NCBI GenBank assembly: GCA_018373675.1
Contig: JAHAGQ010000002.1
Coordinates: 1 to 64,000 of the forward strand
Length of the DNA: 64,000 bases
DNA from: Collinsella sp.
GTDB lineage: Bacteria > Actinomycetota > Coriobacteriia > Coriobacteriales > Coriobacteriaceae
Direction: 5' to 3'
Positions 42,857-51,175 of the stretch are shown piece after piece (within the stretch, counting starts at the first letter, position 1; each line of letters opens with the position of its first letter). A model generated the notes under the pieces. The model did not search any database. It was given only the letters and a program-made list of their open reading frames with translations, and had not been told where the DNA came from. The translations under genes were made by a program, and so were the position numbers.

Positions 42857-44231
42857 GCCGTCTCCTCTCTGCGAACGACGCTGTGGCAGACGCGAACGCG
42901 CGCGCAACGTCGGGGTTCGCAGGATAGTACACATGCGGGAAGCCCGCAACCAGGGCCGGGGTGGTCGTCATGCACGGCCAGCCCTTGTCGCGCCGGGGCT
43001 TCTGCGCCCAGAAGTCGCCGCCCGGGCAGGTGGACTGCCAGTAGTGGAACTCGTGCGCGCGGATGCGTGTGCCGCGCGGCCCGTAGAGCCCGTAGCGTTG
43101 GGAAGTGAGCTCCACGTACCCGAAATGGGACAGCCTTCCCCCGTTCTCGCTTGCGCCCTCAAGGGCGCCCGCAACAGGCCAGCGCCGCCCCTCGCTATCG
43201 GAGATTTCGCGCTGCAGGTACAGAAACCCACCGCATTCGGCAACCGTCGGCATGCCGGATTCCACCGCGCGCCGCACCGCCTCGCGCATCGGCGCGTTCT
43301 CAGAGAGCTGCCGCGCATGGAGCTCCGGGTAGCCGCCTCCCAGATAGAGGGCGCTTGTCCCCCGGGGCAACTCGCTATCACACAGGGGGCTGAAAAAGGC
43401 CAGCTCGCAACCCAGGTCCTCGAGCGCGCGCAGGTTCTCCTCGTAGTAGAACGAGAACGCCTCGTCACGTGCGACGGCGACGATGGGCCGCGCTCCCGCG
43501 ATCGGCTCCAACCGGTAAGGTTCCTCGCGGATATCGGGTGCCGTCGCCGCCATTTCGAGCAAGCGGTCGACGTCGACGCTCTTTTCCACCAGCTCGGCCA
43601 TCTTGTCGATGCGCGCGGAGAGCTGCTCGACCTCGTCGGCGGTCACAAGCCCCAGATGCCGGCTTTCGAGCGAGAACGCATCGTCGGCGGGGATATTCCC
43701 CAAAACCGCGACACCCGTGTGCTTCTCGATCGCAGGCGCCGCGTAGGCGCAGGCAGCGGCGCTCGTCTTGTTCAGCACGACGCCGCGCACGTTCGCACAA
43801 GGCAGGAACTCGGCGATGCCGCGGATTACGGCGGCGAGCGATAAAGACGCCCCGCGCCCGTTCACCACTAAAACGACCGGCGTTTCCGTGTCGCACGCAA
43901 CCTGGTAGCTGCTCGCATCGGCCACGCCGGGCGCCATGCCGTCGTAGAAGCCCATGGCCCCCTCGAGCACCGCGACATCCGCGCCCGCGGCGCCGCGTGC
44001 GAGCAGGGCGCGCAGCGTCGGGGCGTCGGTGAAGAAGCCGTCTAAGTTGCCCGAGCGCGCACCCACAACGCGGCGATGAAAGAGCGGGTCAATGTAGTCG
44101 GGGCCGCATTTGAAGGCCGCGCATGCGAGGCCGCGGCGCGCAAGCGCGCGCAGGAGCGCGCACGTAACGACCGTCTTGCCGCTCCCGCTCGAGGGCGCAG
44201 CGACCATGAAGCGCGGAATGGTCGTGCTCAC
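42849..44231 (-). CDS. cbiA: Cobyrinic acid a,c-diamide synthase
   Basis: 460 residues. It amidates the a and c carboxylates using glutamine and ATP. The N-terminal nucleotide-binding domain has FMVAAPSSGSGKTVVTCAL, FKCGPDYIDPLFH, LEGAMGFYDG and VVLVVNGRGASLSLAA. The C-terminal glutaminase domain has LYLGGGYPELHAR and TVAECGGFLYLQ (nucleophile Cys). GTG 44231 overlaps the cbiET stop (GTGA). Confidence 0.95.
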   Translation of the reverse strand: MSTTIPRFMVAAPSSGSGKTVVTCALLRALARRGLACAAFKCGPDYIDPLFHRRVVGARSGNLDGFFTDAPTLRALLARGAAGADVAVLEGAMGFYDGMAPGVADASSYQVACDTETPVVLVVNGRGASLSLAAVIRGIAEFLPCANVRGVVLNKTSAAACAYAAPAIEKHTGVAVLGNIPADDAFSLESRHLGLVTADEVEQLSARIDKMAELVEKSVDVDRLLEMAATAPDIREEPYRLEPIAGARPIVAVARDEAFSFYYEENLRALEDLGCELAFFSPLCDSELPRGTSALYLGGGYPELHARQLSENAPMREAVRRAVESGMPTVAECGGFLYLQREISDSEGRRWPVAGALEGASENGGRLSHFGYVELTSQRYGLYGPRGTRIRAHEFHYWQSTCPGGDFWAQKPRRDKGWPCMTTTPALVAGFPHVYYPANPDVARAFASATASFAERRRHG

Positions 44232-45577
44232 CGGGCGCCGCCTTCCCCACCTGCACCACGCGCGCTGACGAGGAACACGGGGTTTTGCGCCTTCATAAGA
44301 TGGTGCGAGCCTACAGCCTCGGCGCGGGCGGCCGACACCTGGCACGCCTCGAACCCCTTAAAGCGCGAACCCGAGAGGAGCGCGCACGCCTCGGTGAGCG
44401 TCTCAACGGTGACGCATGGCACGCACAGGCGAACCTGCGAGTTCTTCTCGAGCGCCGCCTCCACGATGGAGGGAAGCTCGCCCGCGCTCCCGCCGACGAA
44501 CACGGCGTCGGGGACGGGCAGTTTCGCGAGCGCTTCGGGGGCGACACCGGGGATCGCATGCACGTTGCCGCACCCGAATGCATCCGCGTTCTCTCGGATG
44601 AGCCGCACGCCGGCCGCGTTGCGCTCGACCGCCCATACCGACCCCGTTCGCGCGACGAGCGCCGCCTCAATCGACACGCTCCCCGTGCCGGCGCCGACGT
44701 CCCACACGGTGTCGGTCGCGGTAAGGCGCAGCTTCGCGAGCGCGACGGCGCGCACCTCCTGCTTGGTCATGGGAACGTCGCCGCGGATGAAAAGCTCGTC
44801 GGGAATGCCCGAGGAAGCGTACGGCCAGCGGGAGCTCGCGGCGCGGGATGCGCCCGCAAAGTCCGCCGCGGAAGAAGCCGCCGCGGGCGCGGACGCGCCG
44901 GCCGGTGCCTCGGAGGCTGCGCTAGAGCCCACAGGCGACCCGGCGCCGCCTGCGAACTCGATAAGCATCACGTTCAAGTCGTCGAACGTCTGACCTGCGA
45001 TTTCACTTGCGGTCGCGCAGGTGATGCGCTCGTCGGGGTACGACAGGCGCTCGGCCACCGTCACGCGCGCGTCCCCGAAGCCCGCCTGCACAAGCTCGCC
45101 CGAAAGCCGCGAGGGGTCGTCCCCGCCCGACGTGGCGAGGAAGAGCTCGCCTGAGCGCTCGGCCTCGGCCACGATGTCGCACGCCACGCCGTGAGCGCTC
45201 GCGAAGCGCCAATCCTGCCATGGACGCGCGAGGCGCGCGGCGAGATACGACGCTGAGCTTATGCCGGGAATGACGCGCACGTCCACCTGCGCGTCGCCGG
45301 AGAGCGCCTCCACCAGGCGGCGCGCGCCGCTGAACAGCCCCACATCGCCCGTCATCACGACCACGGCGCGCTGCCACGACGCCGCATCGGTGAGCGCGGC
45401 GACGATGTCCGCCGTCTTCACGAGCTCGCATCTCACCACGTCGGGCGGCACGTCGATGCCGGCAAGCGCGCGATGAGCGCCGATGACCACGTCGGCGATG
45501 TCGATCGCGTCGAGCGCCGCGCGCGAGAGCAAGTCGGGGTTTCCGGGCCCCGCCCCGATGATCGTTACCTTTCGCAT
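44228..45577 (-). CDS. cbiET: Fused CbiE-CbiT: cobalt-precorrin-7 C5-methyltransferase and cobalt-precorrin-6B C15-methyltransferase (decarboxylating)
   Basis: 449 residues. The N-terminal CbiE domain (about 1-200) is a tetrapyrrole methylase with VTIIGAGPGNPDLLS and VVVMTGDVGLFSGA. An Ala/Ser/Gly-rich linker follows (about 205-250). The C-terminal CbiT domain has ELFIRGDVPMTKQEVRAVAL, VWDVGAGTGSVSIEAAL (S-adenosylmethionine loop) and DAVFVGGSAGELPSI. This is the arrangement of CobL in the aerobic route, but all neighbours are of the anaerobic type. ATG 45577 overlaps cbiH by 13 nt. Confidence 0.94.
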   Translation of the reverse strand: MRKVTIIGAGPGNPDLLSRAALDAIDIADVVIGAHRALAGIDVPPDVVRCELVKTADIVAALTDAASWQRAVVVMTGDVGLFSGARRLVEALSGDAQVDVRVIPGISSASYLAARLARPWQDWRFASAHGVACDIVAEAERSGELFLATSGGDDPSRLSGELVQAGFGDARVTVAERLSYPDERITCATASEIAGQTFDDLNVMLIEFAGGAGSPVGSSAASEAPAGASAPAAASSAADFAGASRAASSRWPYASSGIPDELFIRGDVPMTKQEVRAVALAKLRLTATDTVWDVGAGTGSVSIEAALVARTGSVWAVERNAAGVRLIRENADAFGCGNVHAIPGVAPEALAKLPVPDAVFVGGSAGELPSIVEAALEKNSQVRLCVPCVTVETLTEACALLSGSRFKGFEACQVSAARAEAVGSHHLMKAQNPVFLVSARGAGGEGGAR

Positions 45578-46308
45578 GGAATCTCCCGATACCCGCGCGG
45601 CGTGACCATACGGCCGCCTACGAGCTTCGTGTCCGCGTTGCCGACGAACACGGTGGTGAACATGTCGGCGTCGATCTCCCCCAGCTCGGAGAGCCTGCAC
45701 ATGCCCGACTGCTGCCCCTCGCGCCCGATGTTACGTACCCAGCCGCAGAGCGTGTCGGGGGCCTTCCATTCGAGCATAATCTTCGCCGCGCGTGAGAGCC
45801 TGTCGGCGCGCTTTCTGCTGCGCGGGTTGTACAAACAGATGCAGAAGTCGGCGCTCGCCACGGCGGCGAGCCTGCGCTCGATGACCTCCCATGGCGTGAG
45901 CAGGTCGGAGAGCGACACGACCGCGAAGTCGTGGGCAAGCGGGGCGCCGAGCACCGCCGACCCGCTCTGAGCCGCGGTGGCCCCGGCGATAACTTCCACG
46001 TCTACATCGGGGTAGTCCTCCGCAAGCTCCAGCACGGGGCTCGCCATGCCGTACACGCCCGCGTCACCGCTGCACACGAGCGCCACGGCTTCTCCGCTCT
46101 GCGCGCGCGAAAGCGCAAGGCGGCACCGTTCGACCTCGTGCATCATCGGCGTCGCGAGATGCGCCGCGTCGGGCACGGCGGCGAGCGCGAGCTCCACGTA
46201 TTTCGTGTAACCCACAACGACGTCGGACGCCTCGAGCGCACGCCGAGCCGCAATCGTCATGCCGTCGGGGCCGCCCGGGCCGATTCCCACCACGAAGAGC
46301 TTTCCCAT
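45565..46308 (-). CDS. cbiH: Cobalt-precorrin-3 C17-methyltransferase
   Basis: 247 residues. A tetrapyrrole methylase with LFVVGIGPGGPDGMTI at the N-terminus, VVGYTKYVEL, LVCSGDAGVYGMASPV, GATAAQSGSAVLGAPLAHDF, LSDLLTPWEVIERR and CLYNPRSRKRADRL. It methylates C17 with ring contraction. ATG 46308 has AAGGAG upstream and overlaps the cbiG stop (TGATG). Confidence 0.95.
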   Translation of the reverse strand: MGKLFVVGIGPGGPDGMTIAARRALEASDVVVGYTKYVELALAAVPDAAHLATPMMHEVERCRLALSRAQSGEAVALVCSGDAGVYGMASPVLELAEDYPDVDVEVIAGATAAQSGSAVLGAPLAHDFAVVSLSDLLTPWEVIERRLAAVASADFCICLYNPRSRKRADRLSRAAKIMLEWKAPDTLCGWVRNIGREGQQSGMCRLSELGEIDADMFTTVFVGNADTKLVGGRMVTPRGYREIPCER

Positions 46309-47441
46309 CACCGCTCCTTAAACGAAAGTTTAATAGTTACCTTGGAAAACGCGACGGTCACGCCGCCGTGAGCGAGCTTCGGGAAGATAAGTTTGCCCCC
46401 CTCCGCGAGCGCTGCCCGCTCGCACACGTTGTCGACCCCCACCGTCGCGCGCACGAAATCAGATGGCGAAACGCTGCCTTCGACCTGCGACAACTCCTCT
46501 GCGGAATACGTCGCAAGCGGGATATTGCGCGCGCAGCAGAAGGCGAGCAGACCCTCCTCGTGCGCCTTCACGTCGATCGTCGCCGCCTCGCGCACGGCCG
46601 AAGGCGAGATACTCACCTGCCCGCACGCGAGAAGAAACGCCTCCTCGATCGCTTCGGCGCACGCACCGCGACGGCATCCTATGCCCGCAACGATGCAGGG
46701 CACGACAAGGCGAAGCGGCTCGGGCGCAGGCGCCTGCGCCCGCACGCCCGCCGGCTTCCCCGTCTCACCGGCGGGCACGACCTCGCCCGTTGTCTCCGCC
46801 GCACAAACGGACGCACCTGCATTCGCGCCAGCGAACGGCGACACGACGATATCGGCCCGAGCGCGGTCGGACGCAATGTCAACCCCCTCAGGCGGCTGTC
46901 CCGAAATCGGCATGTCGGAATAGAGCGCCACGCGCCCGCCCGAAAGCAGCCGCGCCGACACTCGCTTGATGGCCTCGGGATTCGAAACGGCGAGCCCCGC
47001 ACAGCGCGCCCACGTATCCACCGCCCACACGCCGCGGACGTCGGTCGCCGTGGTGATGACGGGGATGGCCCCTGCCGCGCGTGCCACAGTTTGCGCAAGC
47101 TCGTTCGCACCGCCCAAATGCCCCGACAAAAGCGGGACGGCAAAGCGCCCCGCCTCGTCGATCGCCACAACCGCGGGATCGTTTGCCTTCGAGGCGACAT
47201 GCGGCGCGATCGCCCGCACGGCGATGCCCGCCGCGCCCACGAACAGAAGCGCGTCCGACGCTTCCCACGCGAGCGCCGTCCATGCGCGCAGGTCGGCCTT
47301 CCCCTCGCCGAACCCGCGCGAAACGGAAACGCCCCAGCCAGGGTCGTCTTCACCTGTCTGCGCGCAATCGGAAAGCGCGTGTGCGGTGCGCACCGCCAAC
47401 GCATACCCCCTCTCAGTGAACGCTATGCAGGAAACCCTCAT
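46308..47441 (-). CDS. cbiG: Cobalt-precorrin-5A hydrolase
   Basis: 377 residues. It opens the ring-A lactone and releases acetaldehyde, a step specific to the anaerobic route. The N-terminal domain has LLFVGAAGIAVRAIAPHVASK and PLLSGHLGGANELAQTVA; the C-terminal CobE/GbiG-like domain has AGIGCRRGACAEAIEEAFL. Between them lies an Ala/Gly-rich stretch of about 40 residues. ATG 47441 directly abuts the stop of the deleted cbiL. Confidence 0.94.
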   Translation of the reverse strand: MRVSCIAFTERGYALAVRTAHALSDCAQTGEDDPGWGVSVSRGFGEGKADLRAWTALAWEASDALLFVGAAGIAVRAIAPHVASKANDPAVVAIDEAGRFAVPLLSGHLGGANELAQTVARAAGAIPVITTATDVRGVWAVDTWARCAGLAVSNPEAIKRVSARLLSGGRVALYSDMPISGQPPEGVDIASDRARADIVVSPFAGANAGASVCAAETTGEVVPAGETGKPAGVRAQAPAPEPLRLVVPCIVAGIGCRRGACAEAIEEAFLLACGQVSISPSAVREAATIDVKAHEEGLLAFCCARNIPLATYSAEELSQVEGSVSPSDFVRATVGVDNVCERAALAEGGKLIFPKLAHGGVTVAFSKVTIKLSFKER

Positions 47442-47675
47442 CTAGCGCACCACCATCGTCGAGAAGTAGCTGCCCCGATCGGGCACATCGTCGAGCGAGC
47501 GGTACACGCGCTCGCCCGGAAGCCCACAGTCCTCTACAAGCTCGGCACCGTCGAAGGCGCCCTCCTCGCGAAGGATGCATTTCGTGTCCGCAAGCGAGCG
47601 GCGCGCCTTCATGACCACCTTCGTCCCCGGCCAGCCGATTGCACGGCGCACCCCGTACAGAACGCCTTTACTCAT
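47442..47675 (-). pseudogene. cbiL: Internally deleted precorrin-2 C20-methyltransferase gene
   Basis: Only 77 residues remain against about 225-240 for CbiL. The first nine residues (MSKGVLYGV) fit the usual start, and the last 60 or so fit the usual C-terminus (KVVMKARRSLAD, LVEDCGLPGERVY, YFSTMVVR). The S-adenosylmethionine-binding GxGxGxPD region and the whole central part are gone, roughly 150 residues. The frame stays open across the junction (GVRRAIGWPGT). The start overlaps the cbiD stop by 8 nt and the stop abuts cbiG, so the gene keeps its operon position. It cannot be catalytically active as it stands. Confidence 0.85.
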
Positions 47676-48852
47676 ACGTCGCCCCCAATTTCCCGATAAC
47701 TGCATCGGCGCCCGACGTGCGGAAAAGCTCGCGGCGCTCGGCGTCGAACACGACCGCGGCGATGTCGCATGCGCCCGCCGCGCGGCGGCGCAACCTGTCC
47801 TCAATTGCCGCAGCGAGCGAGGCGCGCGCAGCGTCCCCACCGCCGGCGGCCTCGATTACCTCGAGCGCCGCCGTGGTCGTGACGGACGACATGATCTCGC
47901 GCACGGTCTTCGCGCCCGCGCCGGCCATGGCCGCGTGGGCGGCCAGAATCTCCGCGCGGCAGTCGGCGGTACGCGAATGGGTGTCCATGATGCCGCCCGC
48001 GACCTTCACCAACTTGCCGATGTGTCCCACAAGAAGGACATTGGTGAATCCCTCGCGAACGCAGCAATCAATCGCATCGCCCACAAAGTTGGAGATGAAG
48101 ACCACCGGCGCACCGTTTAGGTGGAAATGCCCCGAGATGAACTGCCCGCCGTAGTTGCCGGGCGTGAGCACGACTCCGCGCCGCCCCATAGCCGCATGCT
48201 GCCGAATCTCGAGCTCGATGCTGTCACGCAAGGCAGCGAGGCTGCGCGGCTCGACGATGCCCGTCGTTCCCAGGATGGAGATGCCGTCCTCTATCCCCAG
48301 GTGCGGGTTGAAGGTCTTTTCGGCAAGGGCCACACCCTCGGGTACCGAAATCGTCACAGCAATGTTTCCAGAAAAGCCGTGCGCGGCGCACACCTCACGC
48401 ACCGCCGAAGTAATCATCGCGCGCGGCGTCGCGTTGATGGCGGCCGCCCCCACCGGCTGCTCGAGCCCGGGCAATGTCACGCGCCCCACGCCCACGCCGC
48501 CATCGACGGAAACTTCCGATTCGCGCGCGGGCACGTCCTTGCTGCCCGCAGCACCCGTGCCCGACCTCGCATGTTCCACGTGCGCGTACACGAGTACGCC
48601 GTCAGTCACATCGGCATCGTCGCCTGCGTCCTTTCGCACGGCGCACTGGGCGCACCCCTCGCCGATGCATGCGTCGACCACGTTCGCCTCGACGGGCAGC
48701 CCGCCGGGGGTGACGATCGACACGAGGCCGACGGGCTTTCGTGACAAGAGCATCTCGCAGGCCGCCTTCGCCGCGAGCGCGGCGCAGCTCCCCGTGGTGT
48801 AGCCGCAGCGCAGGCGGGTCGTCCCGGTATATATGTAGTGCTCGAAGGCCAC
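47668..48852 (-). CDS. cbiD: Cobalt-precorrin-5B C1-methyltransferase
   Basis: 394 residues. CbiD is specific to the anaerobic pathway and methylates C1. Motifs are RCGYTTGSCAALAAKAA near residue 15, VTLPGLEQPVGAAAINATP, VTISVPEGVALAEKTFNPHL, GISILGTTGIVEPRS, VLTPGNYGGQFI and NVLLVGHIGKLVKVAGGIMD. GTG 48852 begins 1 nt after the cbiF stop; a longer upstream frame overlaps cbiF and is not used. Confidence 0.95.
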   Translation of the reverse strand: MAFEHYIYTGTTRLRCGYTTGSCAALAAKAACEMLLSRKPVGLVSIVTPGGLPVEANVVDACIGEGCAQCAVRKDAGDDADVTDGVLVYAHVEHARSGTGAAGSKDVPARESEVSVDGGVGVGRVTLPGLEQPVGAAAINATPRAMITSAVREVCAAHGFSGNIAVTISVPEGVALAEKTFNPHLGIEDGISILGTTGIVEPRSLAALRDSIELEIRQHAAMGRRGVVLTPGNYGGQFISGHFHLNGAPVVFISNFVGDAIDCCVREGFTNVLLVGHIGKLVKVAGGIMDTHSRTADCRAEILAAHAAMAGAGAKTVREIMSSVTTTAALEVIEAAGGGDAARASLAAAIEDRLRRRAAGACDIAAVVFDAERRELFRTSGADAVIGKLGATYE

Positions 48853-48853
48853 G

Positions 48854-49645
48854 CTAGCTGCTCGCCTTCCGATACCCCGTGGAAAACGAAGGGTCGTAAA
48901 GCTTGCTGCGCTCGTACGACTCCGCTTGCGCGCCGTTGTGTGCAAGCCTGCCGCGAGCTCCGAGCACGCGGCCCACCACCACGAGCGCCGTGCGGTCGAT
49001 GCCCTCTCGCGCGCCCGCATCGGCGAGCGTGCCCACTGTGCATCGCACCACGCGCTCCTCAGGCCAGGTCGCCTTGTACACGAGCGCCGCCGGCTCGTCG
49101 GAGCTGCGGCCCGCAGCCAAAAGCTCGGCGGAAAGCTCGGCGAGCATACCCGAGCTCAGGAAGATGACCATAGTCGAGCCGCTTTCCGCCATGGTGCGCA
49201 TGCCCTCGCCCGCGGGCATGGGGGTGCGCCCGGAAAGCCGCGTGATCACGACCGACTGGCTGATTCCCGGCAGCGTGTATTCCTGGCGAAGCGCCGCCGC
49301 GGCACCGCAAAAGCTCGACACGCCGGGCACCACCTCGTAGTCCACGCCGCGCGCGTCGAGTGCGTCCATCTGCTCCTGGATGGCGCCGTACAGGCACGGG
49401 TCGCCCGTGTGCAGGCGCACCACTTCCTCGCCCCGCGCATCCGCCGCGCACATCACGTCGAGCACTTCCTCCAAGGTCATGTGCGCGCTGTCGTAGACGA
49501 CGCAGGATTCCTTGCACTCGGCGAGCAGCTCGGGGTTCACAAGGCTCCCCGCCCAAACGACCACGTCGGCCGCGCGCAGAAGACGCGCCCCGCGAAGCGT
49601 GATAAGGTCGGCGGCGCCCGAACCTGCGCCAACGATATGAATCAT
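48854..49645 (-). CDS. cbiF: Cobalt-precorrin-4 C11-methyltransferase
   Basis: 263 residues. A tetrapyrrole methylase with IHIVGAGSGAADLITLRG, VVWAGSLVNPELL, RLHTGDPCLYGAIQEQMDAL, VPGVSSFCGAAAALRQEYTL and TMVIFLSSGM. The sequence after PGI is SQSVVITRLSGRTPMP. It is the first gene of the minus-strand cobalamin operon. GGGAAGGG lies upstream of ATG 49645. No cobalamin riboswitch was found on this strand. Confidence 0.95.
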   Translation of the reverse strand: MIHIVGAGSGAADLITLRGARLLRAADVVVWAGSLVNPELLAECKESCVVYDSAHMTLEEVLDVMCAADARGEEVVRLHTGDPCLYGAIQEQMDALDARGVDYEVVPGVSSFCGAAAALRQEYTLPGISQSVVITRLSGRTPMPAGEGMRTMAESGSTMVIFLSSGMLAELSAELLAAGRSSDEPAALVYKATWPEERVVRCTVGTLADAGAREGIDRTALVVVGRVLGARGRLAHNGAQAESYERSKLYDPSFSTGYRKASS

Positions 49646-49776
49646 CCGAGCCTTCCCTTCCCGTTTCTCATCGCAACCGTTTACGCCGCCATTCACGCAG
49701 CAGGCAAAACACGGCGCCTGCGGCGACAATCGGCGCAAATACGCAGGCAGAAGGCGCAATGCCGCCCGCCCTGGCT
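49646..49776. other. Divergent intergenic region upstream of cbiF
   Basis: It holds no gene. On the minus strand it is the leader of the cbiF operon; an AAGCCAGGGC string faintly resembles a B12 box but the conserved riboswitch core does not precede it. A minus-strand TATGAT (49807-49802) is a weak -10 candidate without a well-spaced -35. Confidence 0.4.
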
Positions 49777-49805
49777 TTGACACGTTCACAAGTGCCCACT
49801 ATCAT
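49777..49805 (+). promoter_or_regulatory. Near-consensus sigma-70-type promoter of the cbiK-btuFCD operon
   Basis: TTGACA (49777-49782), a 17-nt spacer and TATCAT (49800-49805). It fits a transcript starting near 49812 that carries the cobalamin riboswitch. Confidence 0.75.
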
Positions 49806-49871
49806 AGTAAAAGATTCGGCAACGAGCATATGACAATCGGATAAAAGGAAATGACCGGCGCGGCGCCCGCA

Positions 49872-49988
49872 CAGCCCGCGCTGGCTTGCGGAGGGAACCA
49901 GGTGGGAATCCTGGGCAAGGGACATTACTGTATAGGACGCGCGGGCGAACCGCCTCACGCCCCAAGCCAGACTGCTTCGCCTTTTCCT
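49872..49988 (+). promoter_or_regulatory. Cobalamin riboswitch upstream of cbiK
   Basis: CTGGCTTG (49881-49888) and CAAGCCAG (49963-49970) close the element. Inside are GAGGGAA, CAGGTGGGAATCCTG, GGGCAAGGGAC and TTACTGTA, in the order of the conserved core of AdoCbl-type riboswitches (GGGAA, GGTGnAAnTCC, CCCGCnACTGT). A CACGGC-ATC-GCCGTG hairpin follows (about 49989-50003) and may be part of the expression platform. About 115 nt remain to the cbiK start. It should repress the import operon when cobalamin is abundant. Confidence 0.85.
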
Positions 49989-50103
49989 CACGGCATCGCC
50001 GTGGCGTTAGCTCCTTGTGAACCCCGAGGGGTGCGCTTTTCTTTCGCTTGTGCCGACAAGCAACTGTCGCCGGGGGACCGGCAAACCGAGGAAAGGAAAA
50101 ACC

Positions 50104-51030
50104 ATGTCCGAACAGATGTCACGCCGCGGCTTCATGAGCGCCGCGGCAACCGGAGCCGTCGCGCTCGCCGGAGTCGCGCTCGCGGGCTGCTCCAACACCT
50201 CCGCGAGTTCCGAGAAATCGAGCGAAAAGGAGAAGGCCGTGAAGCCGGTCATCCTCGTCACGAGCTTCGGCACGAGCTACAACGACTCGCGCCACATCAC
50301 CATCGGCGCCATCGAAGACGCTATCCGTGAGAAGTACTGGCAGGACTACGACATCCGCCGCGCCTTCACCGCGCAGATCATCATCGACAAGCTGAAGAAG
50401 CGCGACGGCATCACGATCGACAACATGACCGAGGCGCTCGACCGCTGCGTGGAAGACGGCGTGAAGGAAATCGTCGTGCAGCCGACGCATCTCATGGCTG
50501 GCCTGGAATACGCCGACGTGAAAGACGAGCTCGACAAGTACGCTGACAAGTTCGACAAGATCTCGCTCGGCGACCCGCTGCTCACCTCCGACGACGACTA
50601 CAAGAAGGTGGCCGCAGCCATTAAGGAGAACATGGCGTCCTTCGACGACGGCAAGACGGCGCTGTGCCTCATGGGCCACGGCACCGAAGCCGATTCCAAC
50701 GCCGACTATGCCAAGATGCAGGAAGTGTTTAAGAACGAGGGCTTGACGCAGTTCTTCGTCGGCACCGTCGAGGCTGAACCGACCTGCGAGGATGTTATCG
50801 CCGCCGCGAGCGCCGCAGGCTACAAGAAGGCCGTGCTCGCGCCGTTCATGGTGGTCGCGGGCGACCACGCGAACAACGACATGGCAGACGAGACCGACCC
50901 CGACAGCTGGGCTGCGAAGTTCGTGGCCGCCGGCTTCGAAGTGACGTGCCTGCTCCAGGGTCTGGGACAGAACGTCGCGGTCGACGACATCTACGTCGCG
51001 CACGTGGACGACGCCATCGCCAAGCTGTAA
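50104..51030 (+). CDS. cbiK: Sirohydrochlorin cobaltochelatase, exported lipoprotein form
   Basis: 308 residues. Residues 1-28 carry a twin-arginine-like SRRGF, a hydrophobic stretch and a lipobox LAGC, then a Ser/Glu/Lys-rich linker. The mature part is a CbiK-type class II chelatase: VILVTSFGTSYNDSR, TLTAQ-like FTAQIIIDKL, VQPTHLMAGLEY, the metal-site histidine in LMGHGTEAD, and PFMVVAGDHANNDMAD with the second histidine. AGGAAAGG precedes ATG 50104; an in-frame extension from 50017 overlaps the leader. An outer-face anchor is unusual for a biosynthetic chelatase; a periplasmic CbiK is known from Desulfovibrio vulgaris. First gene after the riboswitch. Confidence 0.92.
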   Translation: MSEQMSRRGFMSAAATGAVALAGVALAGCSNTSASSEKSSEKEKAVKPVILVTSFGTSYNDSRHITIGAIEDAIREKYWQDYDIRRAFTAQIIIDKLKKRDGITIDNMTEALDRCVEDGVKEIVVQPTHLMAGLEYADVKDELDKYADKFDKISLGDPLLTSDDDYKKVAAAIKENMASFDDGKTALCLMGHGTEADSNADYAKMQEVFKNEGLTQFFVGTVEAEPTCEDVIAAASAAGYKKAVLAPFMVVAGDHANNDMADETDPDSWAAKFVAAGFEVTCLLQGLGQNVAVDDIYVAHVDDAIAKL

Positions 51031-51175
51031 ACTCGCCGCGCACGGGGGCGCCGGTCGCGTCCCCGTGCAACGGGCATGCGCCTTCCCCGACTGACGGCGC
51101 ATGCCCGTTGCATTCGCATCCCGCCCGCCCACCGCACGGCGCGGGCGGTCGAAGCGATTGAAAGGAACCCCCTCC

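Noticed and set aside
49646..49776. Possible second cobalamin riboswitch on the minus strand before cbiF
   Set aside because: Only a faint B12-box-like string (AAGCCAGGGC) is visible; the GGGAA, GGTGnAAnTCC and CnACTGT core is absent upstream of it on that strand.
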